Part shown: one piece after another, positions 1 through 7,256 of the stretch | Numbering within the stretch: position 1 is the first letter of the stretch | How the letters are laid out: every line of letters starts with the position of its first letter | Assembly: GCA_934270475.1 (NCBI GenBank) | Contig: CAKQPS010000007.1 | Location: forward strand, 1 to 59,378 | DNA: 59,378 nucleotides | Direction of reading: 5' to 3' | From: an uncultured Alphaproteobacteria bacterium | Lineage (GTDB): Bacteria > Pseudomonadota > Alphaproteobacteria > RF32 > CAG-239 | Program-made: the position numbers and the translations under genes | Notes under the pieces: model-generated | The model's database searches: none | What the model was told of the DNA's origin: nothing | Seen by the model: only the letters and a program-made list of their open reading frames with translations

Positions 1-66
1 AAGGACGAGAGGCGGACGGAAGTACGCCGGTGAGGCATAGCCGAACGAGGACGCAGCGGCGAAGCC
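1..66. repeat. Left-edge copy of the post-tRNA repeat tail
   Basis: The first 64 bases share a 13-base start (AAGGACGAGAGGC), the block GCCGGTGAG, and the 22 bases at 43-64 with the repeat units that follow tRNA-Lys at the right end (59122-59184 and again about 59295-59357). Between these blocks the sequence differs, but both copies keep a CGG-7 nt-CCG hairpin. The left flank lies outside the window, so I cannot see whether a tRNA precedes this copy. Positions 67-172 hold nothing I recognise. Confidence 0.75.
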
Positions 67-172
67 AATTCAGTCACATCTTTTCATTTTATCTAACCTA
101 TTTAGCATAAAAACTCCACACAGCATTTTAATCTAGCTATTCATTTTTATTTTAACGCCCGCCGCTTTTTTG

Positions 173-202
173 TTGACTTTTTGTCAAAAACAGGCGTATA
201 CT
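173..202 (+). promoter_or_regulatory. Sigma70-type promoter for the small membrane protein at 255
   Basis: TTGACT (173-178), 18 bp spacer, TATACT (197-202). The -35 box overlaps an inverted repeat TTGAC-TTTTT-GTCAA, which could be an operator. The predicted start is about 45 nt before the ATG at 255. Confidence 0.6.
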
Positions 203-254
203 TATTTCATATTTATATTATGTTGCAAATTATTAACTTTTTAAAATATAGCAT

Positions 255-503
255 ATGTTTATTGATTTTTTTGTTCGTTTTATAGTAATCATTGCGCTGT
301 TTGCCGGCTGTACCTATTTTTTTATTAGCTATAATAACAAAAAAAATGGTCGCCTCATCGAACGTAAAACGGTTCTCGCCTTGCTTGTATTTGCAGCCAT
401 TATGATTACACTGATTGGACTGTGCATTTTGGTGCATTTCCAAGTATACCGCATGGGTATATACGAGTGTCGACCGGTTATTATCTATAACGTGGTTTGG
501 TAA
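255..503 (+). CDS. Small two-helix membrane protein, unknown
   Basis: This 82-residue protein has two hydrophobic helices, about residues 7-24 and 41-62, with a charged loop (NNKKNGRLIERK) between them. I do not recognise a family. The gene is supported by a good promoter at 173-202 and a terminator right after the stop, but no clear Shine-Dalgarno sequence precedes the ATG. A minus-strand frame covers the same bases but reads as a hydrophilic shadow. It converges with the membrane protein at 567-1616. Confidence 0.5.
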   Translation: MFIDFFVRFIVIIALFAGCTYFFISYNNKKNGRLIERKTVLALLVFAAIMITLIGLCILVHFQVYRMGIYECRPVIIYNVVW

Positions 504-532
504 AAAAAATAATTTTGATAAAAACATGAAAA

Positions 533-568
533 AAAACGCAGTGTCAGCAAGGCACTGCGTTTTTTTTC
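533..568. terminator. Bidirectional intrinsic terminator
   Basis: Stem ACGCAGTG/CACTGCGT with a 9-nt loop, flanked by an A-run on the left and a T-run on the right, so it can serve both the + gene ending at 503 and the - gene ending at 567. Confidence 0.85.
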
Positions 569-1616
569 ATTTCACAGCAAGCAGCTTATCAATACCCAGC
601 TGCTGATGAAAAAACAATACAATGCAAATAGCCAAGGTCAACAGCATAAAAATCACCAATATATTTCTTCCTACCACTGACGATTTTTTCGGTAAATTCG
701 GCTGTATTCCTTCATCGCAGGCATAATTTATATAGATGCGGCAGGCAGAGATAATATACAGCGGGCGGAACAAAACAATTATAGTAAGCAAAGCGATAAT
801 CAAAGGAAATCCAGCGTAAAAATACCAAGTGTATACATCATATTCATCTGGTAATTCGCCAAGGCATGAAAAGAAGAAAATTACTCCGACATAGCAGCCG
901 ATGCCGATTATCCAGCAAATAAATGAATAGCCGAGGCGCAGTTTAATCAGCGGCAAAAAGCGTTTTTTCAGCAAAAGCAGAGAGTCTTTGCTGGCATCTT
1001 TGAAGCTGCGTCCGTAGAGGAGCGCCGGAATAAAACCGAGGCTAATCATTTTCCAAATCTGATAAAGTATTTCTTTTTCCAATCTTGCAGCATGCGAAGT
1101 GCGGTTATTTTTTTTCGGCAGTCTTTCTAAAATGCGTTCAACCGTCCACCAGCCGTCTATCCATGAAAAAATCCAAATTGTGCCGATGCGGCTGAAAGCC
1201 ATTTTCAGGCAATCTGTAAAAGTGGACTCTTTATTTTGAAAACGTAAAATACATGAAGCGTTCAAGCAGGCGGTAAAAAATCCGACAGAAAAAGCCGCAA
1301 ATCCAACGCAAGCCAGCGACCAAAAAAGCAAAAACCAATTGGCTGTGGGGTTGCTGGTATCTTCTTTCCAAATTTTTTCAGGTATCCAATCCAGTCCTTG
1401 CACCCAAATAAAATATGACAGTATAACCGCCGCCCATTGCAGCAAGGCGAACACGATATTTTCTTTTTCGGTAAGAACAAAGCGCAGAGAAGCGGCTATG
1501 CTGGTGAAAAATCCGCCGATAGAGCCGAAATACCCAGGGTTTTCGCTAAAATCAGTTTCTTTATAGGCTTTTTGTCTGAGGGTGTCTAACTCGAATTTCA
1601 TAGTAAAAAAAGACAT
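567..1616 (-). CDS. Multi-pass inner-membrane protein, unknown
   Basis: The start chosen is the ATG at 1616 (MSFFTMKFEL) because GGAG lies 8 bases upstream; a longer frame starts at 1682 without such a site. The 349-residue product has about six to eight hydrophobic segments separated by basic loops (for example LPKKNNRTSHAARLEKE). Its arrangement, a short soluble N-terminus followed by paired helices, resembles uncharacterised integral membrane proteins in general, but I cannot name a family. A TTGTAT-N17-TACAAT promoter lies directly upstream. The gene shares an intergenic region with the divergent hydrolase at 1725. Confidence 0.75.
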   Translation of the reverse strand: MSFFTMKFELDTLRQKAYKETDFSENPGYFGSIGGFFTSIAASLRFVLTEKENIVFALLQWAAVILSYFIWVQGLDWIPEKIWKEDTSNPTANWFLLFWSLACVGFAAFSVGFFTACLNASCILRFQNKESTFTDCLKMAFSRIGTIWIFSWIDGWWTVERILERLPKKNNRTSHAARLEKEILYQIWKMISLGFIPALLYGRSFKDASKDSLLLLKKRFLPLIKLRLGYSFICWIIGIGCYVGVIFFFSCLGELPDEYDVYTWYFYAGFPLIIALLTIIVLFRPLYIISACRIYINYACDEGIQPNLPKKSSVVGRNILVIFMLLTLAICIVLFFHQQLGIDKLLAVK

Positions 1617-1639
1617 AATATTTCTCCAATTTTTTGCTG

Positions 1640-1668
1640 ATTGTAGCATAATACATACAGCTATACAA
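1640..1668 (-). promoter_or_regulatory. Promoter for the membrane protein 567-1616
   Basis: On the minus strand TTGTAT (1668-1663), 17 bp, TACAAT (1645-1640). It sits about 25 bases upstream of the chosen start codon. Confidence 0.6.
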
Positions 1669-1675
1669 GAAAAAC

Positions 1676-1703
1676 TTGACAATTATCGGTCTGCGATTAC
1701 ACT
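1676..1703 (+). promoter_or_regulatory. Promoter for the aspartoacylase-family hydrolase
   Basis: TTGACA (1676-1681), 16 bp, TACACT (1698-1703). The predicted leader is about 15 nt long and contains the GGAG ribosome-binding site of the ATG at 1725. Confidence 0.6.
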
Positions 1704-1724
1704 TCTAAAGTGTTGGAGAAAAAA

Positions 1725-2588
1725 ATGAGTTTGATAGAAAAATTTGTATTCAAAGGTAAAAACGACGGTTTGCATTTATTGATTTTAGGCGGCGTTCACG
1801 GCAACGAAACCGCCGGCATCAAGGCTTGTCAAAAAATTATTTCCGAGCTAAACAGCCAAAAAATCAAGCTAGAAAAAGGTGTTCTGACGCTGGTTCCAAT
1901 ATGCAATCCCCTAGCCTTTCAAAATGACGTGCGCTCTATGGATGAAAACTTAAATCGGGTGATGAAAATACATCAAAATCCGCAAAGCTATGAACAGCGT
2001 TTGGCTAATGAAATTTGCCCGCTTATTTTCCAAAACCGTATGCTTTTAGATTTGCATTCCACCCATTGTCAGGGCGATGTGCCTTTTGCGTTTTGCGACT
2101 ATGCCGATGAATATAACACACCGCTGCTAAACGCGCTTGATGTGGATTATGTGCTGGAAGGCTGGCCGGAAATGTATGCGGCGCAAGACGAAATCAGCGA
2201 CTTTTCAACAGAAGGTTATGCTCATTTTTGCGGCAACAGCGGCACCACTTTGGAATGCGGCTATCACAAAGAACCAATGGCGGAAAACATTGCCTATAAC
2301 GCCGTCATCAGCGCATTGAAAGTTTATGGTATGATTAGCGGAAATGTAATCGCCAAGCCGCAGAAAACACATATTAAAATGCAAAATTATGTAATTAAAA
2401 AACAAGCTGGAAAACTGTGCCGGAACTATAAGCATTTAGACGCCGTATCCGCCGGTGAAAATATCGCAGTTTATGACACAGGAAAAATTTTATATGCACC
2501 TGCCGACGGCTATATTCTTTTGCCGAATCATTCAGCAGGAATCGGGGCGGAATGGTACTATTTCGGTACAAAAAAGCAGGGCTTATAA
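1725..2588 (+). CDS. Succinylglutamate desuccinylase/aspartoacylase family hydrolase
   Basis: This is a zinc-dependent M14-like amidohydrolase or carboxypeptidase-type enzyme. The zinc motif HGNE appears in GGVHGNETAG near residue 22, followed by the basic substrate motif (DENLNR) and the third zinc ligand in LDLHSTH. The C-terminal 80 residues form a small beta-rich domain (YAPADGYILLP), as in AstE/AspA-type proteins. The ATG at 1725 is preferred over a GTG at 1710 because GGAG lies at 1714-1717. The substrate is unknown: no arginine-succinyltransferase genes are nearby. The gene overlaps the convergent GNAT gene tail to tail by 6 bases. Confidence 0.8.
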   Translation: MSLIEKFVFKGKNDGLHLLILGGVHGNETAGIKACQKIISELNSQKIKLEKGVLTLVPICNPLAFQNDVRSMDENLNRVMKIHQNPQSYEQRLANEICPLIFQNRMLLDLHSTHCQGDVPFAFCDYADEYNTPLLNALDVDYVLEGWPEMYAAQDEISDFSTEGYAHFCGNSGTTLECGYHKEPMAENIAYNAVISALKVYGMISGNVIAKPQKTHIKMQNYVIKKQAGKLCRNYKHLDAVSAGENIAVYDTGKILYAPADGYILLPNHSAGIGAEWYYFGTKKQGL

Positions 2589-2602
2589 GGCTCTGCTTTT
2601 CT
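2572..2602. terminator. Bidirectional terminator inside two overlapping gene ends
   Basis: AAAAGCAG (2572-2579) pairs with CTGCTTTT (2593-2600). The hairpin spans the last codons of both convergent genes, so coding and termination signals are superimposed. Confidence 0.7.
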
Positions 2603-3368
2603 TTTGCTGTATCATATAATCCAGCGTGCGGATTTTTTCTTGCTTTTGCCAAATCAGGCTTTGCGTTTCTTTGTTCAAGCTTACTCCGCGATAGCCTTTG
2701 CTGATAAGATATTGCATTTTCATAAACAGACTTGGAATTTTTTTATGAATATTCTCGCCCAAATACATAGTATAGGTTTTGTTGTTGTCTTGCAGCAGCG
2801 GAGTTTTTTGCTCTTGCTGATGAATATTTTTTTCCAAATAAATCACTTTGGCGCCATCGGACGGGTCTAAATCCACTTTAGTAATCGACATTCCATGGTG
2901 CAGAGCGTTTATCCAGCTTGCCGGATTATCAACGGCAATTTGAATAATAGAGTGTTTTCTGCCGTTATCAAGCGCATGTCCTTCAATATAATTCAGCATA
3001 CGTTTCATCAAGCTAGAACCGCGGTAAGCCGGATCAACCAAAATAGCCTCATAAATCACTAAATCTTCATTCGGAGTATTCGACTTAAATTCCGGCATAT
3101 CCCTTGGTTCATCATTTTCCGGCATATGATAAACCACTTGCGCAATCAAGGTGTCTTGGTCAAACACACCCAGCATATGCGAGCTTTCGCCGTTCAGCGA
3201 TTTCAAATAGTCTTTTTCGGTGCGGTGTAAAATAAAATGCTTTTCATCAGGGTGCAGACCTTCAATAATTTTTTGCTGTAGCAGCATAACATCTTGCAAA
3301 TTATTTTCATTTAATTTTTTCACGCTTAATTGTTTTTTATTCATGGTAATAACTTTCAAATTTTTCAT
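2583..3368 (-). CDS. GNAT-family N-acetyltransferase
   Basis: The acetyl-CoA fold is visible in the order beta4 (DLVIYEAILVDPAYRG), the pyrophosphate-binding turn (YRGSSLMKRML) and beta5 (HSIIQIAVDNPASWINALHHGM), about residues 100-165. An extra C-terminal region of about 90 basic residues ends in a helix (IWQKQEKIRTLDYMIQQKKS). The substrate cannot be told. There is an ATG at 3368 and another at 3344; neither has a good Shine-Dalgarno site. The upstream region carries a 19-codon Arg-rich reading frame and a weak terminator that ends at the 3368 start codon, which suggests leader-controlled expression. Confidence 0.8.
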   Translation of the reverse strand: MKNLKVITMNKKQLSVKKLNENNLQDVMLLQQKIIEGLHPDEKHFILHRTEKDYLKSLNGESSHMLGVFDQDTLIAQVVYHMPENDEPRDMPEFKSNTPNEDLVIYEAILVDPAYRGSSLMKRMLNYIEGHALDNGRKHSIIQIAVDNPASWINALHHGMSITKVDLDPSDGAKVIYLEKNIHQQEQKTPLLQDNNKTYTMYLGENIHKKIPSLFMKMQYLISKGYRGVSLNKETQSLIWQKQEKIRTLDYMIQQKKSRAL

Positions 3369-3369
3369 T

Positions 3370-3396
3370 AAAAAAAGATTTGAGACACCCCAAACC
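3370..3396 (-). terminator. Weak terminator or attenuator in front of the GNAT gene
   Basis: Read on the minus strand: GGTTTG (3396-3391), 8-nt loop, CAAATC (3382-3377), then seven T residues (3376-3370). It stops two bases before the ATG at 3368. The stem has one G-U pair and is short. Confidence 0.5.
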
Positions 3397-3398
3397 TT

Positions 3399-3440
3399 GC
3401 GACAAACTTTTTCTTAAATATAAGCCAAAGTCATCGTCGC
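3399..3440 (-). promoter_or_regulatory. Hairpin overlapping the end of the Arg-rich leader
   Basis: GCGAC-gatg-ACTTT (minus strand, 3440-3427) pairs with AAAGT-tt-GTCGC (3410-3399). The 5' arm includes codons 18, 19 and the stop of the 19-codon frame, so a ribosome there would open it. It lies directly upstream of the weak terminator at 3370-3396. Confidence 0.5.
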
Positions 3441-3490
3441 ATTAAGCGTCTGCGCAAACGGCGCGCTATGTTTTTAATGTTTGCAGTCAT
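3431..3490 (-). CDS. 19-residue arginine-rich peptide, possible leader peptide
   Basis: The translation MTANIKNIARRLRRRLMRR contains seven arginines in the last ten codons, three of them AGA or CGA. AAGGAAA (3501-3495) lies 4 bases before the ATG, and a strong TTGACA-N16-TAAACT promoter lies 26 bases upstream. Two hairpins follow, the second a weak terminator in front of an acetyltransferase gene. The layout is that of a transcription attenuator sensing ribosome movement over Arg codons, but no pathway gene for arginine is seen. It could instead be a free short cationic peptide. Confidence 0.5.
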   Translation of the reverse strand: MTANIKNIARRLRRRLMRR

Positions 3491-3515
3491 TACATTTCCT
3501 TATAAAACGTTTTGG

Positions 3516-3543
3516 AGTTTACTTAAAAAAATTTTTCTGTCAA
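3516..3543 (-). promoter_or_regulatory. Promoter for the Arg-rich peptide / GNAT unit
   Basis: Minus strand TTGACA (3543-3538), 16 bp, TAAACT (3521-3516). Confidence 0.65.
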
Positions 3544-3630
3544 GGTAAAATCTTTCAATTGTCTTATATTTTTCAAATTCAACTACTATTATTTATATCA
3601 GAAAATAATTTTTTGTCAATATTTTTGTAT

Positions 3631-3657
3631 AAAAAAACGTCTCAAAAAATGAGACGC
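3631..3657 (-). terminator. gapR terminator
   Basis: CGTCTCA (3638-3644) and TGAGACG (3650-3656) around a 5-nt loop. On the minus strand a run of T follows (3637-3631). Confidence 0.8.
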
Positions 3658-3679
3658 CTTAATTAAAAACTGGAAATGC

Positions 3680-3940
3680 TTAAATATCCAAAGCTTTGCG
3701 GTAGGTATCAACCACCAATTCCTGCTCATCGCGGTCGGCGGCATTCATTTTGCGCAGTTTCAAAACGGTGCGCATAGCTTTCACATCAAAACCTGCAGAT
3801 TTTGCTTCAGCAAAAATATCGCGGATATCGCTTTGAATTCCCTTTTTTTCTTCTTCCAAGCGTTCAATACGTTCAATCAGTGAACGCAAACGATCCACGG
3901 CAACTCCGCCGACTTCTGCAGTTACATTTTCTTCTGCCAT
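3680..3940 (-). CDS. gapR: GapR nucleoid-associated protein (DUF2312)
   Basis: The 86-residue protein matches the GapR family over its length: a coiled-coil N-terminal half (VDRLRSLIERIERLEEEKKG) and the family block DIFAEAKSAGFDVKAMR with a following RKM motif. GapR forms a clamp on overtwisted DNA ahead of replication and transcription and is essential or important in Caulobacter relatives. AAGGAGAA precedes the ATG, and a TTGTCA-N17-TACAAA promoter lies upstream. It is a single-gene unit with its own terminator. Because the family is practically restricted to Alphaproteobacteria, this gene is the best taxonomic marker here. Confidence 0.95.
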   Translation of the reverse strand: MAEENVTAEVGGVAVDRLRSLIERIERLEEEKKGIQSDIRDIFAEAKSAGFDVKAMRTVLKLRKMNAADRDEQELVVDTYRKALDI

Positions 3941-3973
3941 TGTTTTTCTCCTTAAAAAAATTTGTCTTTAGTG

Positions 3974-4002
3974 TTTGTAGCAAACAAAATTTATTTTGAC
4001 AA
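3974..4002 (-). promoter_or_regulatory. gapR promoter
   Basis: Minus strand TTGTCA (4002-3997), 17 bp, TACAAA (3979-3974); the predicted leader is about 30 nt. Confidence 0.65.
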
Positions 4003-4097
4003 GTGGAATTTTTATCTAAAAATTATCTTTAAACTAACAAGTTTTTAACCTATATTGGCTTATAGATTATTAGAATTAACATTATAAGGAAAAAATA

Positions 4098-5519
4098 ATG
4101 CCTATTGATACACATACAAAAATTTTAGCCACCGTCGGTCCGGCAACAGCTTCGGAAGAAATGCTTGAAAAGCTGGTGCTGTCCGGTGTTGACGCTTTCC
4201 GTTTCAACTTTAGCCACGGCACGCACGAAGAACATGCCGAACGCTATCAAACAGTGCGTAAGCTGGCTGAAAAATATAAGCGCCACTTGACGGTTATTGC
4301 CGATATGCAAGGTCCAAAACTGCGCGTCGGTACTTTTAAAACCGATAAAGTTTTGCTCAAAAACGGCAGCACCTTTATTTTGGATATGGATGAAAAGCCA
4401 GGTGATGAAACTCGTGTTATGTTGCCGCATAAAGAAATTTTTGAAGCTGTAAAAGCCGGTGATATGCTGCTGCTTAACGATGGCAACATAGAACTGAAAG
4501 TTATCAAAAAAGACGGTTACAGAATGGAAACCGAAGTTATTGTCGGCGGTTATTTGTCTGCCCATAAAGGCGTAAACCTGCCAAACGTAAAATTGCCGAT
4601 TTCCGCCATTACCAAAAAGGACAAAGTAGATTTGCAGTTTGCTCTTTCTTTGGGTGTGGACTGGGTTTGCCTTTCCTTTGTACAAAGCGTTGAAGATGTG
4701 CGCATGGCGCGCAAGCTTATCGGCGACAAGGCTTGGATAATTTCCAAACTGGAAAAACCAAGCGCCATTACCGAACTTGACGACATCATCAAAGAGTCGG
4801 ACGGTATTATGGTTGCCCGCGGCGACTTGGGCGTTGAATGTCCAATTCAAACTGTGCCGGTACTGCAAAAACGCATTGTCAAAACCTGCCGTAAATATGC
4901 GCGTCCGGTGATTGTGGCTACTCAGATGCTGGAATCTATGATTAACAATCCGACTCCGACCAGAGCCGAAGTTTCTGACGTGGCAACCGCAGTTTACGAC
5001 GGTGCCGATGCCGTAATGCTTTCAGCCGAAACCGCAACCGGCAGCTATCCGGCTGAAACAGTTTCTATGATGCACCACATCATCACTCAGGTAGAAAACG
5101 ACCGCTCATATTATTCATTCATTCAACGTGATAAAGATTTGTCCGGCTGTGAGGATATGGCAGACGCCATTACCTATGCTGCCAGCGAAATGTCCGACGT
5201 TTTGCCGAATGTGGCAGCCATTGTAACTTATACAGCTTCCGGCTTTACCACCTTGTCTATGGCGCGTGAACGTCCTGACTTGCCGATTTTGGCTGTTACA
5301 ATGTCTTTGGAAGTTGCCCGCCGTATGGGTATTGTTTGGGGGGTAAAGAGTATTGTAAACGAAGAAGTTTTCCAAAACTTTGACCGTATCGAACAAACCG
5401 CCATTACCGTTGCTAAAGAAAGCAAGCTTGGCAAAAAAGGTGATTACCTCATCATTACCGCCGGTTACCCTATTGGACATAAGGGGATGACTAATTTGAT
5501 TCACACCGTCCAAATGTAA
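4098..5519 (+). CDS. pyk: Pyruvate kinase
   Basis: It converts phosphoenolpyruvate and ADP to pyruvate and ATP, the last step of glycolysis. Visible motifs are FNFSHGTHEEH near residue 36, the catalytic lysine in SKLEKP (K217), the metal and substrate site MVARGDLGVE (238-247), and TQMLESM...PTRAEVSDVA from 275. The C-terminal regulatory domain is complete at 473 residues, with no PEP-utiliser extension. AAGGAA precedes the ATG. The gene appears monocistronic, followed by a long palindrome rather than a standard terminator. With AdhE and the hydrogenase it supports fermentative metabolism. Confidence 0.97.
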   Translation: MPIDTHTKILATVGPATASEEMLEKLVLSGVDAFRFNFSHGTHEEHAERYQTVRKLAEKYKRHLTVIADMQGPKLRVGTFKTDKVLLKNGSTFILDMDEKPGDETRVMLPHKEIFEAVKAGDMLLLNDGNIELKVIKKDGYRMETEVIVGGYLSAHKGVNLPNVKLPISAITKKDKVDLQFALSLGVDWVCLSFVQSVEDVRMARKLIGDKAWIISKLEKPSAITELDDIIKESDGIMVARGDLGVECPIQTVPVLQKRIVKTCRKYARPVIVATQMLESMINNPTPTRAEVSDVATAVYDGADAVMLSAETATGSYPAETVSMMHHIITQVENDRSYYSFIQRDKDLSGCEDMADAITYAASEMSDVLPNVAAIVTYTASGFTTLSMARERPDLPILAVTMSLEVARRMGIVWGVKSIVNEEVFQNFDRIEQTAITVAKESKLGKKGDYLIITAGYPIGHKGMTNLIHTVQM

Positions 5520-5533
5520 AAATCGCATCTAGC

Positions 5534-5625
5534 AGCGCATCTAGCGCCAAAACTGCGAAAGAGAGAAAATTCACGTACCTCTATGTACGCTAAAATTTTC
5601 TCTCTTCTTGTTTTAACGCTATCTA
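5534..5625. repeat. Imperfect long palindrome downstream of pyk
   Basis: Two arms of about 36 bases pair with mismatches: CTAGCGCCAAAAC...AGAGAGAAAATT...CGTAC on the left and its complement GTACG...AAATTTTCTCTCT...GTTTTAACGCTAT on the right. It could fold into a long hairpin in RNA. There is no T-run at its end, so it is not a classic terminator. It resembles the size class of alphaproteobacterial palindromic elements, but I cannot assign it to one. Confidence 0.6.
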
Positions 5626-5665
5626 CACTACTATCTGTAATTTTTGTTGATATGTGTTTAATCTC

Positions 5666-5711
5666 GCCCCTTGAGGGAGAGGTCGACACTTCTGTATCGA
5701 GTGAGGGGTAT
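5666..5711. repeat. Possible short dispersed repeat (translates as SPLEGE)
   Basis: The GC-richer stretch CTCGCCCCTTGAGGGAGAGG followed by GAGTGAGGGGT stands out from its AT-rich surroundings. Translated it gives ISPLEGEVDTS, a string typical of short intergenic repeats misread as protein. A 63-residue frame across it (5583-5774) is therefore not called as a gene. The 292-base gap between pyk and the hydrogenase gene holds only this and the palindrome. Confidence 0.4.
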
Positions 5712-5811
5712 TTTTATAATGCTTTATATCTCATAAAACTATTGCTTTTTGCGGCGGTTATTTGTATAAGATAAAGTAATTTGAACTATTTTATTGAAAG
5801 GGCTTATTCTT

Positions 5812-7254
5812 ATGCTTAATCCAAAAAACAACGCTGCCATTTTACGGCTTGCTGTTTTGACAAATGTCGCTAAAAGTTTTTTAGATAATAATTTATCCGA
5901 TATTGAAAATATTCCCGTAAATTTGGTGCCGGATGACACTAAGCCGATGCGAGGAACACTGGAAAAAGACCGCAACGCCGTCAAACAGCTTTGCTTGGCT
6001 GCTTTAGGATTTACACCTTGCAATGTTGCCGCCGATAAAAGTCTGTCAGATTCCGCTAAAGACTTTTTAGCCCGCACCGAATTGGAAAAAGCCACGGTTT
6101 CGGTTTTGCCCGGTGTTTGCGACGCTTGCAAATCAACTCATTATGAAGTAACCAGCGCCTGCCACGGCTGTTATGCCCGTCCTTGCGCCGTAAACTGCCC
6201 TAAAAAAACTATCATTGTTGCTAAAAAAGCCGTAATTTTGCAAGACAACTGCATTAAATGCGGTTTATGCGCCGGCAACTGCCCGTATAACGCCATCAAT
6301 AAAGCATTAGTTCCTTGCGAAGACGCTTGTCCGGTGGGCGCAATCAGCAAAGATGAAAGCGGCGTGGAGCATATAGACAACGACAAATGCATTTCTTGCG
6401 GGAAATGCATTGTTTCCTGCCCGTTCGGCGCGATTGTCCACAATTCGCAGCTGTTGGACGTTTTGAAAGCCCTGAAAAATTCGCAGCAAAAAACTATTGC
6501 CATGCTGGCTCCGGCGGTTATCGGGCAATTCGGCAACGACTTGGGCAAAGTTATCGCTGCTTTCAAAAAACTTGGCTTTGATGAAGTGGTTGAAGTAGCG
6601 CAAGGCGCGGATATAACCACCAAGCACGAAGCTGCAGAATTTGTAGAACGTATGCACGAGGGCGCAAAATTTATGACAACTTCCTGCTGTCCGGCTTGGA
6701 TACAGGCTATGGAAAAGCATATGCCGGAACTGAAAGAATATGTTTCCACTTCTGGCAGCCCGATGTATTACATTGCCGAAGTAATGAAAAAAGAATTTCC
6801 AGAATACAAAACCGTGTTTGTCGGTCCATGCATGGCTAAACGTTTGGAAGCCGAGCGCAATCCGAATGTTGACTATGTTTTGATTTTTGAAGAGCTGCAA
6901 GCCGCTTTTGACGCCGCGCAAATCAATCCTGCAGCTTTGGAAGCCGATAAATTCGCTGTAGAATCTTCAGCGCAGGGACGACGTTTTCCGATTTCCGGAG
7001 GCGTTGCCGGCGCCGTGCAATTTGTGGTCGGCGATAAAGCTGAGTATAAGCCGCTGAAAATTGACGGTCTGACCAAAGACAGCTGCAAAATGTTAAAGCG
7101 TTTCGCCGCCAAAGCTCCAGAAGATGCGAATATGATTGAAGTTATGTGCTGCGAGGGCGGCTGCATTGCCGGTCCCGGGGCAGTTATTCCGGCTAAACGC
7201 GGAACAGTCTTAGTAGAAAACTATGTTAAAACCAGTAAAGATATTGAGTGCTGA
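5812..7254 (+). CDS. Monomeric [FeFe] hydrogenase with ferredoxin-like domains
   Basis: It catalyses reversible proton reduction at an H-cluster. The three H-cluster motifs are present: TSCCPAW (residues 290-296), GPCMAK (338-343) and MCCEGGC (445-451). The N-terminal half carries an unusual cysteine block (CDACKS...CHGCYARPC) and 4Fe-4S motifs CIKCGLCAGNCP, CEDACPVG and CISCGKCIVSCP. The third H-cluster motif and the N-terminal block resemble the group B enzymes, an inference. The ATG at 5812 follows AAAGGG; a TTG at 5794 is in frame. It overlaps or abuts murF and probably starts a five-gene operon. No HydE, HydF or HydG maturase is in the window. Confidence 0.9.
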   Translation: MLNPKNNAAILRLAVLTNVAKSFLDNNLSDIENIPVNLVPDDTKPMRGTLEKDRNAVKQLCLAALGFTPCNVAADKSLSDSAKDFLARTELEKATVSVLPGVCDACKSTHYEVTSACHGCYARPCAVNCPKKTIIVAKKAVILQDNCIKCGLCAGNCPYNAINKALVPCEDACPVGAISKDESGVEHIDNDKCISCGKCIVSCPFGAIVHNSQLLDVLKALKNSQQKTIAMLAPAVIGQFGNDLGKVIAAFKKLGFDEVVEVAQGADITTKHEAAEFVERMHEGAKFMTTSCCPAWIQAMEKHMPELKEYVSTSGSPMYYIAEVMKKEFPEYKTVFVGPCMAKRLEAERNPNVDYVLIFEELQAAFDAAQINPAALEADKFAVESSAQGRRFPISGGVAGAVQFVVGDKAEYKPLKIDGLTKDSCKMLKRFAAKAPEDANMIEVMCCEGGCIAGPGAVIPAKRGTVLVENYVKTSKDIEC

Positions 7255-7256
7255 TT

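Noticed and set aside
213..527. Minus-strand 104-residue frame over the small membrane protein
   Set aside because: It lies antisense to a frame with hydrophobic helices, a promoter and a terminator, and its own sequence is low-complexity and hydrophilic.
4125..4868. 247-residue minus-strand frame inside pyk
   Set aside because: Antisense to pyruvate kinase; no independent start signals.
5583..5774. 63-residue frame downstream of pyk
   Set aside because: It runs through the palindrome and a repeat-like stretch (SPLEGE) and has no ribosome-binding site.
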